Below, one piece after another: positions 11,605 through 31,534 of a DNA stretch of 64,000 nucleotides. The notes beneath the pieces were generated by a model. That model saw nothing but the letters and a program-made list of their open reading frames with translations. It did no database searches and was not told the origin of the DNA. Position 1 is the stretch's first letter, and each line of letters starts with the position of its first letter. A program made the position numbers and the translations under genes. Source of the DNA: Blastomyces gilchristii SLH14081 (lineage: Eukaryota > Ascomycota > Eurotiomycetes > Onygenales > Ajellomycetaceae); contig NW_003101679.1 of the NCBI RefSeq assembly GCF_000003855.2, positions 4,177,393 to 4,241,392 on the forward strand. The letters are read 5' to 3'.

Positions 11605-14471
11605 CAGATTACGGATAAATTTATTATTACTTACGAAAATATGACTACCTGGTTACCAGTGCATCCATCCCATGCCGCCCATAACGTTCAGGAGTGCCAT
11701 TATTCGTATTGTTACCGTACCTCGTACGGCAATGAGTGGAGTGGAGAGTGGTTATTCTGCTTGTGTTTAAGTAATCCGTAACTATCCGTAATGAAAAATA
11801 TACAGGACTGCGTTGCCAAGACGTCAGATATTTCGGATGCTTATTTATCTGAGGCTGAAGGGGATGATTTTGATCTCTCTCTCTCTCGCGCCGAAACTTA
11901 GACCAACAACAGAAGAAAAGAAAACGCCAACCTAACAACCTGAGAGTGAAAAGATATCTCAATGATAATTTGTTGGCCTGCCGCGTTTGCTCAGGTCTGC
12001 CGGCTGGACTTTGTTTGATCCTTTCTCCTGGGTCTTTGGCGCGAGTGAAGGAAGAAACCAAAATCCCACCAGCTCCTGGATCAGCAAGCCTTTGCTGCCC
12101 AGGGACTAACCGAAGACCCAAATCCGTAATTCGTGACCTCCACTGGGGAGGAGGCTTCATTAAATGCCCCCACCTTTTCTCACAGAAACCCTTGACAGAC
12201 AGTGACAACCCACACGGGCGGCTTTACGCTCTTTTTACCAGTCACCGTTCTCATTCGTCCGTAGGTTCGTTCTGAGGGCTGAACCTGATGCAGCTTCCTG
12301 CAGCCAACAGCCTTGCCCTTGCTACCAAACCGATCAATGAGCTTCTGAGGATGCCATCGAGCTGTTGGGAAAATGAGTCCAGGAAATCCCCCATCCACCT
12401 TTGTCTGGGGTCCTCATCACTTGTCACTTCTTGTATCTCGTCGATTCTCTAGAGCCATGCTCTTTATTACATTGCCTTCCTGAATTCAGCCTTCCTCGAC
12501 ATTTTCAAATATCAGTTTTTTTTTAAAAAAAAATTCCACTCCGACAGGCGTCGTTTCCTATGACAACATGTTGAGTTTGGTTTTGCGGGATATATGTAGA
12601 GCTGAAACTTTAAAGGTCCTCCTTCAAACCAAACCAAGAAAAAGCTTTGCCAAAAAGATTTGCCCAACTGGGGACCTATTGGAGGCTGGAAGATGTGCAT
12701 ATTTCGAATCGCCTTGACGACCACCTTTTGTCCTCATGGACTCCCGGATCCAATCTACGTGCATAACGGCCTTTGTGCGGTGCCTTCCGCTTCCGGACGC
12801 TTCCCTTCTCGAACCTTCTCAACCTTCCCAGCCAGTGCCAAAGGTTCGGTTCGGGGGCTAGCTTATCAAAGCCAGAGAGCGTCTCGATTGCCCTACGCAA
12901 TATACCTACGCTACGTACATCCGGCTAAGACGTGTGAGAATTGAGCTGGCATGATTCCCAGGTTTTGGATATTTTCTCGGTCTATCACTGTTGGATACTC
13001 TAAACGACATTCGTACATACATTAAATTACCGAGGCATCGTTTACTCTCGCAAAAATAATATCTCTGCCTCTACTCCGAAATGCCGACGTTATATCCAAT
13101 TACTGGTGTTGTTTTATGGGCTGCACAATTGATTGTCCAGCATGGCTTCTATCGCCTTCAATGGAAGATTGGAACCCTTCGCCATTTGGACATTCGGATG
13201 ATGACGTATATGGAATCAGATGTCAACACACAAAGAGAACATGTTTCTTTCTGGTTTTATTCATTGCAAAACCCTTGCTGGTTCCTACTTGTCCAAAGAG
13301 GCTCGTGATCATTACCTTTCTCTTCCACCATTTCAGCACTTGAGACCGCTGGTAAAGGCTTATCCCCATCCATGCCCACATCAATCTTTTGTAGGGCCTT
13401 TATAGTCTCTTCAAAGTCGGACGTATCATCCCCGCTAAACCGTCAATTTTTCATATCCGTACATGATACTGTACATGTACATTACATTACATGGCCTACA
13501 TTTTGCCTAGCCTGCTTCAGTTTATGCATGATCGTTTTCTTCCTTTATTCTCTTCCGCCTTGTTTTTGTTTGCTGAAACGGGCCTAGATGCACTTCTCTG
13601 CCGATTTTAATCTGCTTGCAAGGAATGATTCACGCTTGTAAGTTCTACTTTAATATTTACCTTGACATTACACACGCTTTAATAATAAAGGGAATCGATC
13701 GGGCGGGGGTGGCTTGGAGGGTGGATTCATCTAGGGGTGGATATCCTGGGGTCTCAGGGCATTCGGCTACACTGACCTATTCATCATCCTGATGAAAAGA
13801 GCAGAACATATAACAAGAACCATCTACACCACAATGGGTGTCAGCGCCTCTCAAACGTCGGTCCAGAAATGCCTGATGCGTGAAATTGCATTGTCGACAC
13901 TAGCTTACGGGATGTGTTTGAATAAGACGCGTAATAATGGACCATGCGACTTTGCCTAAAGAAAGCAAAATATATATGCTCACGTTTCGAAGCATATCCA
14001 TCATGTCATTTGTTCTACATAGATAACAGAGTGTCCAAATTCAAATTCAAATTCTTTCCGTTCCAACTTTTGGGTTCCTTAGTGAATCTAGGTTGTAGTT
14101 GTGACGATACTTGATTGTGGAATTATCCTTCATCTACTAAGATCATACGGAATGCTAGGGCAATTGACTAGTTACCACAACGGGGAGGACATATCATTGG
14201 GGACACTTTTGGGAACAACGGTGACGTAAGAAGGTATCTTGAAAAACAGAGCTGCAAGCAGGCAACTAGCTATTTATGTACAGAGGATCCTTTCAAAAGT
14301 TATGATTAGTCCTAAGAATTTAAGATGTAACTCTGTTACTGGCATAAATTTCCTCTCTTAACCAGAGTTTTAATGGGGGTTAATGTTAATGCCTGTTGTG
14401 CCTGAATAAACCAGTTACAAGGCATAATAATGTAAGTGATATGGATACAGATGTGGTAGTGGACAATTAAC

Positions 14472-14494
14472 ATATATATATATATATATATATA
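14472..14494 (+). repeat. TA dinucleotide microsatellite
   Basis: About 11 perfect AT copies in the gene-poor stretch downstream of the carnosine N-methyltransferase gene. Confidence 0.95.
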
Positions 14495-14702
14495 CATACA
14501 GACTACGACGTGCAAACCAATACGTATCTGAATTGGCTGGCCATACTCTCTGGTTCCATCGCAAGCGTGCGCTTTGCTAAGTAGAAATCCCCCAGCCCTA
14601 TACTAAGATCAAATGGGTTCGCACATCCGCTGTTCCTTTACTGTCATCCATGCCCGTCTCTATCCATTTGATATGCCAGCCGGCCCAACGCGCACCTCTT
14701 CC

Positions 14703-16290
14703 TCATGACTCTGCAACCCTCTTCACAACCCAGTGCGCAGGCCTGTACAGATTTTGCAACATGCTGTCCGGGTCCTGAATGTAGCCACACAAGGTCTCCG
14801 CGGCTTCCATCTTGACAAATTCGAATCCGAATTGCTGGATAAGCGCAATGACATCCTCCTCCGTTAATTCTACACGTCCAGGTTCCCCGATGCCTTCATG
14901 GCGTTTATCCGAGGCTGTAGCTCGTTTCGACGGAGAGTCTTCTTGAGAGGAGTCACTTTTAAAAGGCCTATCCTCCCAGTGCCAGAGGAGTGGGCCAACA
15001 TTTATCCAATACCCACCTGGTTGCAGGCAATTGCGGATTGTCTCGATATACCGTATTAGATTTGGGGCTGTGTCGATGAAGAAAACCGTCGCAACGGCGT
15101 GAAAAACAGCCTTCTGCGAGGGACTGCTATACTGGACTACAAAATCTGCCGCAGACATACTCATGGACCCCATGCCTCTCCCATTATCCGGCCCATTCAT
15201 TTGAGCATCGATGACCGAAGCCGGATGGACATCGGGAATCATGACCTTTTTCAGCTGCTGTTTTCGAGACTTCAGGTTCGAGAACTGCAAGGCAAATGGG
15301 TAGAGCGGATATTCATTGGTTCGCTCTGTATGGTTCAATGCCCAGTTACTTGCCAGGAGCTGGTGATAGGAAATTTCGTTCCCCTCTGCGTAATAACCGG
15401 CAGCGCAAAGGTCGAAAACAAGTCGGCCAAGCCCAGCACCGGGAACGAGGACTTTAATATGCGGTTGGGAACCAAACAATTCTTCAAGATCTGTCATGAC
15501 TGGCTTGTAGCAAGCTTCCCGTTCCGGGGCCCCTTCTGCGCTCCAGTCCCGGTAAAGCTGCCTGACGGTTGAATGGGCCTTGCCGATGTCAGAGCCCGTG
15601 GCGTTATCATGCCAGTTCCTGTGGCCATCATTTGCGTCCGGGTTGGCGGGTAGGCCAAAGGCTTTCAGACCGAAAGATAGAATTGCAGAAGCGATCTCAG
15701 CGTTGGCATCGATTGCATCATCAACTTGATTGAAATTGTCCAAAATAGAGAACGGAGGTTTAGCTAGCATTTGCCAATGGGCTGACGGTAGGGCATAGAA
15801 TGATTGACGTCTTCGGTGCGTGGTGTGCAAATGTGCGCTTCTTCGGTACTGCCTGGGGTGGTTGTCAGCTGAGATGCTGATTAAATATGCATAGTTTGAT
15901 ATAAATAGTTTCTGTATTTCACGACAAGTAATATGGCCCTCCAGTTTGTACCAAATTCTATATGCACAGCAGTTGTGAAGAAAGAAGGTTTGAATCACTA
16001 ACTTTTGTCTCACTGGATGAACCGAACTGCCCCATCAAGTGCATGTAGACTGAGCCGAATAGACGGGCTTTACATAAGATATATCAAAGAGCTGTCATTA
16101 AATAAGCTTACCTGAAAGAATCGAGTGCAGCGAAGAGGACGCGCCGTTCCTCTGGGTCGGCAAGAGGATCAAAATCCCCCTCCCACTCCTCTGGACTTTC
16201 CCCCTTCGCCACACCTTGATTCATGTCTATATTTTGAAGAGGGGTAAGGTAGTTTTGGAACAATTGTTCGCATACCTTACCTTTGGCCAT
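14703..16290 (-). CDS. N2227-family carnosine N-methyltransferase
   Basis: Exons 16290-16112 and 15852-14703 join across a 259-nt intron (GTAAGC...CCCAG with a CTGAC branch) to give 442 residues. The family methylates carnosine to anserine using S-adenosylmethionine. The join produces ALDSFRQYRRSAH, a typical N-terminal block. The SAM-binding loop is VLVPGAGLGRLVFDLC (about 194-209), followed by GNEISYHQLLASNW (217-230), VFFIDTAPNLIRYIETI and the C-terminal LCGYIQDPDSM. Length is normal for the fungal family. It is divergent from the PAC4-like gene, with 307 bp between start codons, so they probably share a promoter region. Fungi are not known to make carnosine, so the natural substrate may be another histidine peptide. 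Confidence 0.92.
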
Positions 16291-16597
16291 TATATGAATT
16301 ATCGATGGTGTTTTTATCAGTCACAAATGGTCTTTCCTTTAAAGTTTCGCTCGCTTCCAAGATTTTATATTTTGGGTTTAGCGCCAAGCTTAAATCAACC
16401 TCCCACCATCGTCGCGACATCATCAAAGGGGCGGATATTCATGCGGCGTCAATACTACTTCTGAAAGAGTCATAAACATAGACTACCCACGTAGACTGGT
16501 TGTTGATCATTATATAATTACCAAACGACTTAAACCGAAGGACTTCAGCACCCTTATACTCAAATACCTGAAAACTATATCATCGTCTTCCGAAGCT
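16291..16597. promoter_or_regulatory. Shared bidirectional promoter region
   Basis: The 307 bp between divergent start codons must hold the promoters of both the N2227 methyltransferase and the PAC4-like gene. No specific element was identified. Confidence 0.5.
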
Positions 16598-17510
16598 ATG
16601 AATTCCAGTCCAGTCCCGGGTTCCGAAGTCAGCCCAGCTATAGCTCCCATAGAGTTATCATTTTTGGCTCCGAAATCTCTGTATACGATTGTACACATTC
16701 ATTTGACCTTCTTCGCAACGTCGACGTTGCTATTCCTCACAACGTCGAGCATGGGAGAGTCTGGCCCGACGTCAAAACCGATGGGAAGTTTCGTTTACGC
16801 GATGCCTGATGTATGTTTGAACTGGAAATAATCGCTCTTTTTCTCTTGTTCGTGTGCTTCTTTTCAGCGATGCAAATGTTCTTTTTCCTTCCTTTTGACT
16901 TTTTTCCTTCCCTCCCCGGCGGCGTCGTTATGTCTTGACGTCCAGCATGAGCGGTGTTTTTTCAAAACAAGCATATCAACTTTGTTGAGGTTATGCGGAA
17001 TTTGCGTTTCGTGGTCCTCTTAGGGATATTTCGTTTCACGGCGCTATTTCTCGTCCATTTCCTTCATGATTTCCAGACGAGTCGTTTCTAATTTACCCCA
17101 TCCGGAATACCCAAAATTCTCCATGCATAAAAACCGGAAACTGTCACTTTTTCAACGCCGGGCTTAGCCTGAATAGTGGCTTATCCATGTCCGGAGATCC
17201 TGAGGCGTATAATCACAGTGCATGATGCTGACTTAATGGTTTGCAGCGCACCAAGCCGAAAAACACAATCAGCACAGCACTTTACACCTCGCCATCTACC
17301 GTCGACTACGCCACACGGACGGCACGGATACTATCACGCAGGATGGACATGCCTGTTTATGTCGGATGTAGCGTCGACTTTTCTGATTCTACTGTCGAAG
17401 AAGAAATGGAGGGTCTGAAGAAGATTTCGGAGACAGTAATGGAGAAATGGCAAGAGCGAAAAGGGCAGCAGCAGCTTGAAGATGCGATGCATAGCACCGT
17501 AGTCGCATGA
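16598..17510 (+). CDS. Proteasome assembly chaperone 4 (PAC4/Poc4-like)
   Basis: Exons 16598-16810 and 17247-17510 are joined across a long 436-nt intron (GTATGT...TTTGCAG), giving 158 residues. The product reads HIHLTFFATSTLLFLTTSS, then GSFVYAMPD joined to RTKPKNTISTALYTS, then YATRTARILSRRMDMPVYVG and EEEMEGLKKISETVMEKW. This matches fungal PAC4-domain proteins, small beta-fold chaperones that help assemble the 20S proteasome alpha ring as a dimer with a PAC3-like partner. The intron is unusually long for this locus, but no extra in-frame exon was seen in it. Confidence 0.8.
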
Positions 17511-25780
<8,270 letters not shown>

Positions 25781-26836
25781 TTCAATTCCAACTGAATCTC
25801 CGCCACCTTCATGATACATCATTTATGATATAGCTGTGTTCAAGGGGCATTATATACAAATTTGGATCACAGCTCTGATGGCATTTTCGAGCACACTCGC
25901 CAACCCGGGATAATTGTAAAAGCCACAAAAGCAGTGCGTTTTGCGCCTCGTTTCGTGTGCAAATACATGGGCTCGGGTATGTTAGCTGGGCATTAATCCG
26001 TTCCAGGCGCCTCGTCACTTCGTGGCGTTTATCTTCGATACCTCGCGTTGAATAAATTACGCAGGTGCCCAGTTCCCCTAGGGCCATTCGAGAGCCCCAG
26101 TTTACGCATCCGTCTTTTCATCACAGCTTCGTTTTTCAAATGAAAACTATGGTCAAAAACCGCTCCAAGCCAATAGGCCTATGTATAACGGATAACGCAT
26201 ACGGTCTTTATTCAATGATGAATGCAAGGACCATCTTCCCCGCCCTCCCTTCCTTCCTTCTGCGACACCCACCGCAACTTGAACCTTGTCCATCTACTCC
26301 AGTCCAGCCTGTTTCAAATATCAAGCCTGAGTAATGACATGTACTGTACATAAAATACCCTTTCTTTTTCTCCTTAACGCTTTTAACTGTTCATGTTATC
26401 TTACGGCCTTTAACCAAAATACCCACTTCTTGTTTTCCTATATTTTTTACATGTGAGATACCTTAGCGATTCGCCATGTCTGTTTTGTTTGTGGAGATGA
26501 GGCCCGGCTGCGGCAACTGTAGTAGGCAAATGAATATTTAATACAGCTCCTGCGATATAGCCACATATCTATATATGTTCAATCCATTTCATTCCTCGCC
26601 CAATGGTGTCCTTCCACAAATGAATTGAAGTTATTATATCTGGTACTTATATAGAAGAAACGGTAAAAGAGGAAACACAAAGCGATGAAAAAAGCAGATT
26701 CGCCGCGAAGACAGTCGCAGTTATAATAATCTTTTGATAAAAGTAACAATGTTCAGAAAAGTCCCGTGAAATTTAACTTTTTAAATTCTACTAATTCTAC
26801 CAGAACCTTTCGTCATTTTTACTCCCTCGACGCAAG
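25781..26836. other. Intergenic region
   Basis: Space between convergent genes, AT-rich, probably mostly 3' untranslated sequence. No gene supported; frames at 25809-26334 are short and featureless. Confidence 0.5.
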
Positions 26837-27798
26837 TTAAGTCTCGAGATTAATACTCCTGCCAAACCTCGCATAGAGCGCAACTTTCAGCTGTTGTAGC
26901 TCATCCCTCACATCACTTAGGTTCTCTTCGAGCTTGCTGACCTCCTCATCGATTCGCTCTGTAGAAGCTGTGAGTAGTGATTGTGCTTCCGAGAGCGGGA
27001 GAGATATGAACGAGTCGCCAATTTTATACCTTTGTTTTTTATGGTTTTGATTCGGTTAGCTTGTTTAAGTGAGGGAGTGATAAGAATGGGGAAACTAAAG
27101 CAGTCGACTAATTGGGAAAGGAGTTATAACATACGGTATCTTTTCGTCTTCATCTGCAAGTTCGAGTTCCATGGACACTTCCTCAAGATCTTCTTTGTCT
27201 TTCTATTGCGGCGGGAACAACCATGGTTTGATAAGCATGATTAGCCATATAGTTGAACAAACTGCTAGGATTTACCCGTAAATGAAAACATATCTGTAGC
27301 CTTGAAACACCTCGAAAGTGAACTGGGCATATATATGCTTATGCGGCCTGGCTTGGAGGTATGCAGGAAGTTTCTGAGGGAGGTATCACAGGGGTACCAC
27401 GATCAAATCAGGTAGAGTGTATCCTGCTATGCCTTAAATTCTCAGAATTAAAGGAGGTATAACCTCCCTTAAAGGCAAAAAATATGACAATAAACAAAAT
27501 AGAAATAAAACAATAAAAGTCCAGACGTACATGCTTAGCTTTCAACTGCTCTTCGAGCATTGTTTCCCGCTGGTGTAGTCTGCTGAAGCGATTGATTTTT
27601 TCCTGGTCTTCACGCCGGACCTCAGTTTCATCGCCACCAGCTGTCGCCTCGTCCTCCTTCGAAAGCTATGGAATTCGTAAGCATATGAAACATAACAACT
27701 CCAATTAAATCATTTATGAGTTCGTTTGAGCGGGTGAGAGGGGAAGGGGACAGAACGACGGAAAAGGGATTTCTCACCATACGTCGTTGTAGCATCAT
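26837..27798 (-). CDS. Prefoldin subunit 4
   Basis: Four exons, all too small to stand out as open frames: 27798-27778, 27665-27531, 27202-27135 and 27029-26837; introns are 112, 328 and 105 nt. The product is 138 residues. Prefoldin is a hexameric cytosolic co-chaperone that passes nascent actin and tubulin to the CCT chaperonin; subunit 4 is a beta-type subunit. The sequence has the expected two coiled coils around a central hairpin (GDSFISLPLSEAQSLL), and ends in LKVALYARFGRSINLET, diagnostic of Pfd4. The first exon encodes only seven residues (MMLQRRM). Joins restore frame exactly and the length matches the family. Confidence 0.92.
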
Positions 27799-28699
27799 GT
27801 TTTATGAAATGCGCGGGATATTAAGCTCAAGTTCCGTAGACGTAGAGGCCACAGATGGTATTAAGGGTTGAGGGTTGATTTTATATATATCTTCCTGCAG
27901 TCCAACTGTTATTTATGTATGCGTTTAAGCTACGAGCGAACATCCGCCGCATGGCCCGTGCACAAACTTAGCCGAAAGCAAGGTTAGAAAGTACTGCTGT
28001 ACATACATGTTACTTGTACATGTATGTTCAAGTGTTCAACATTTCTTGCATCAGTTAATGCCCTCCAGATCTCAACGTATATATATATATATATATATTT
28101 CTTTTATTATATGAGTATGTTGCGCTCAACTTCATGGCGTAATCTTTTTATTTGTTCCCGCTCGTGACGATTTTGCCCTACGAACCAAGGTAGGCCTTTT
28201 GATTCAGAGATATGCCAGGTTCTTCTCCCCCAGATAACTAACGCTAATCCGGCGCCTGTCCAGCTTTAAACAAGCCTCCTTGTCAATCGGCATAATCATC
28301 TTCATCATCGTCATCATCTCAATAAGACACTCCTCCTTTTGCTCTTTGCTGGCTTTCTCTAGCGTCACGTGCCAGTTCAGCCAGTGACATCACTAGTCCT
28401 TTTTTGTTTAGAGTGTGCTTGTGTAAGCGTCGGGCAGCTCCAACCCCAGACCAATCCGACGAACGAAGACAACGACGAACGGCGACGACGACAACGACTG
28501 CGAGCCTCTAGCCGTGAGAGCATTCACTACAAAGACTTATTGAACCTTTACACATCTCACTATCTTTTTGAACAAGCGGGCTGTCGTTCTCTTACCGGTA
28601 TACCTAGTGGTCATCCTCCCCTTGGCTGCCTGAACCAGGCACGAAACGCCCTCTCATCACTCTTTCGTCGCACCTCCACACATACACACTTACATCACC
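27799..28699. promoter_or_regulatory. Divergent promoter region, prefoldin 4 / ATG27
   Basis: Divergent intergenic region of 901 bp. It includes palindromic GTACATGTA-type sequence near 28015 and a TA microsatellite. The open frame reaching 28713 overlaps the ATG27 start and looks like leader sequence. Confidence 0.5.
28079..28099 (+). repeat. TA dinucleotide microsatellite
   Basis: About ten TA copies in the divergent intergenic region between prefoldin 4 and ATG27. Confidence 0.93.
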
Positions 28700-29851
28700 A
28701 TGAAGATAAATAAAGAAGCTCCTTATCTTCCACTTCTACTACTATTTCCGACCCTCTCATACGGAGTAACGTTAGACTGTGACCGTATCGTTGTTGACAG
28801 CAAATCATGGAACCTACGTTCTTTGGCCGGTCCGCACTCGGTCTACAACGTGGTTGAACACCCTCCAACCACTATCAATACTACATATACCGTAAACTTA
28901 TGCCAACCGCTGAAAGAAACAGAGTGCCCGTCAGGGACAATGAGTTAGTTGTACCATTGCTTTTGCCGACGTTCACCAGCTGGCTGTTCTTCATGTGATT
29001 TTTACTGACCTGGCTCCTGCTTTTCCTCAGTCTGCGGAGTGCAACGATCGTCGAATGACAACAAAGTGTTAGGTGCTATTCCAATCGCGGGTATTTACGT
29101 CCAGAATTCTGGCAGAAACCTCGATCCTAAGGTTACGCGGCTTAAGTCCAGCGATTCCCAACATGAAGGGCTCCGGGTCGAGCTCCACGGCGGGAAATAT
29201 CCCTTTAACGGCAAGGATTATAAACAACAAGCCGTTATAGAAATGACGTGTGATCTCGAGCGCACCGGCTTAGAAGGCGATTGGTCTGGCAAGAGAACTA
29301 AAAGGGCTGACGAAGATGGATCCGACGGAGATAAAAAAGACGATAAAGCAGGCGACACCAAAAAGGGTGACGAGAAAAGTCTTCAGTTTAAGAGCTACGG
29401 ACTGGTTGATAATGTGTTCGTCTTGAGATTGGATTGGTTGACGAAGTATGCCTGTGAAGACTTCGAGGACGGTGGAAACGAGAAGAATAATCACTGGGGA
29501 CTTTTCACCTGGTTGATTGTGATGTGAGTACTCGCAGTGTCTATACTTCGAGCTATCCCTTGCCCACTTCATTACCACCTACAGAATACTTGCTTCCCCA
29601 CCCTCGCCATAAACTCCATATATATCGCGATGGGACTAACAGTGGGTTTTTGCAGTGTCTTCCTCTGCACCGCTGCGTATCTTATCTTCGGCTCCTGGTT
29701 GAACTACAACCGATACGGCGCGCGTGGCTGGGATCTCCTTCCACATGGCGACACCATTCGTGATATCCCTTATATTTTGAAGGATTGGGGCCGGAAAGTG
29801 GTTACCACCGTACAAGGCCCTGGACCGCGGGGCGGCTACAGTGCCGTCTAA
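28700..29851 (+). CDS. ATG27: Autophagy protein Atg27 (type I membrane protein, MRH domain)
   Basis: Exons 28700-28943, 29031-29523 and 29656-29851 give 310 residues. Atg27 is a type I membrane protein that cycles between Golgi, endosome/vacuole and the phagophore assembly site and supports Atg9 trafficking. An N-terminal signal peptide (about 1-22, LLLLFPTLSYG) is followed by a cysteine-containing luminal domain like the mannose-6-phosphate receptor (LDCDRIVVDSKSWNLRSLAG, ICGVQ, MTCDL), an Asp/Lys-rich insert (about 200-230) and a transmembrane helix (about WGLFTWLIVIVFLCTAAYLI). A short cytosolic tail ends in YSAV, the sorting signal known from yeast Atg27. The third exon begins inside the membrane helix. 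Start choice rests on the signal peptide. Confidence 0.93.
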
Positions 29852-31534
29852 TTACCTGAATGAGCAATGGAGTTTTTGCTTTTGGCTTCGTCTTTTGTTA
29901 TTTTCTTTCTTTATTTTCATTTTTGTTTTCATTTGGCGGATTGTTTGAACGCTATTTTGAGTTACTGGGCTGTGGATGATGGATGATCCATTTCCCTCAT
30001 CGTTCCCTGCATTCTTACTCCTCTTTTTTTTTTATCTCCTACGCATGCCGTTCGTATCTGTTATAGGTTATTGTTGAACTCTTTGACTATATTCTCTGTT
30101 CTGACTACGTGGAAACATGAACTACCACTGCACTGTCTTATGAATTCCTTGCTTGACTGTTGCTTACTGCGTACTCCTTTTATTTTTTTGTTTTTAAACG
30201 GCTTGCCCTTTGTGAGTGTTTGGCAAGGTTTATTCACAACGACATGGAAGCACCCCGGTCTGGAATCGATTCCCCATGATCAACCTACCTATACCTGAGT
30301 ATGTCTCTAGGGCTCATACCTGGCATATCCGGGACTCTTTGATCACTGTTCTTCGAACGTCTTTCTACATTACCCAGCCTCCCTCTCACCACCGCCCTGA
30401 CCACCACTGACCACACACCATATTTTATCCCTTAACTCGGCAGTGCTCTTTTTTCCGTGCCTCCTCTCCGCTAAACGCATTCACACATCTTAGGAACTAG
30501 AAAGGTTTCAGTTGCCGCATTGGCGGTTTTTTGGTTCTCTTTTGTTCATATCTATCTTTTCATTTATGTCCTTGGCCCCTTTGGCCAGCTGCGTTCCTTG
30601 GCAGTCTAGTTGTCTCGTGTTGTCGGGCGAGTGACGGTTTATCCGGAGTTCGGGATTTCTATAGTTACCTTATATATATATAAAAAGACTTGTTTTCATA
30701 GCCTGAGACACATATATGTGAATGGGAGATTCTCAATTGTTATATTTTTTTTTCTTCCTCCTTGATCCTATACCCTGTACATAGCTCCGCGCGCAAAGTA
30801 ATCTATATACTGCAATCCCCATAGCTTCTGCAGCTAGAAGGGGTTCAATTGAAATATCGTGAAACATAACTAACTGTACCTACGCACTATGATTTACACA
30901 CTAGCTACTCTACGCATACTAAGCAATCAACAATAGACGCGACATGCTCCAGAGCATGATATAAAGGCATTGGCGTCGTTTAAAAATCGGGCAAGTAAAA
31001 GTTAAGGAGAAATCATCACTACTTGTACGAAAGGGAGGGACGAGAGCGGAATGGCGAAAATGTAGGGTTGCCACGGCCCAGCCAGCTTTTTAATCGTCGC
31101 TTCGACGGATTGGCGAGCGTGGCAGATACAGAAGGGGGAAATTGGAAAAGAAGAACAAGGACAAGGAAATGAAGGTAAGGGTGGAACCGCGGAGAGGGAT
31201 AAAAACGAGGCCAGAGAAGAGCACGCGCAAGACTTGTCCGCAGATAGCCTCCCATGTGTCTTGAGTTTAGCAATCGTAGTTATAGGAAGGGATCACACAT
31301 GCACGTCTCGAGTGTCCGTTTGCGTAACTGGAGAGCTAGTTTGACACCCAGGGCTTGAGAAGAAAGGGAAAGAAAGAAAAGGAAAAGAAAAAGAAAAGAA
31401 AAGAAAATATGAATATTTGAAGGATAAAATAAAATGGGAAGGGAGTTAACCAGGGGAGGTGCGTTGAGGTAAAAAGCAAGAAGGAAAGAAAATCCATGTT
31501 TCCCAGCGAAATACTGCCAAACGGATATTCTCTT
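29852..31534. other. Intergenic region between convergent genes
   Basis: About 1.7 kb, T-rich near ATG27 and A/G-rich near 31360-31420, as expected for opposing 3' untranslated regions. The minus frame 31273-31019 has no supporting feature. No gene seen. Confidence 0.5.

Larger units (their letters stand above)
10009..14702. other. Gene-poor interval of about 4.7 kb
   Basis: I find no protein with recognisable domains or credible splice structure. The longest frame (12208-11645, minus, 187 codons) has low-information composition. The interval holds a TATG microsatellite (11007-11073), a TA microsatellite (14472-14494), a perfect 16-bp palindrome (11589-11604) and the promoter of the Hsp70-like gene on its left side. 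Confidence 0.5.

Noticed and set aside
11645..12208. 187-codon minus-strand frame
   Set aside because: No domain, no coherent start context, overlapped by a plus-strand frame of similar quality.
28369..28713. 114-codon plus-strand frame ahead of ATG27
   Set aside because: Begins at a non-ATG codon and overlaps the ATG27 start in another frame; best read as promoter and leader.
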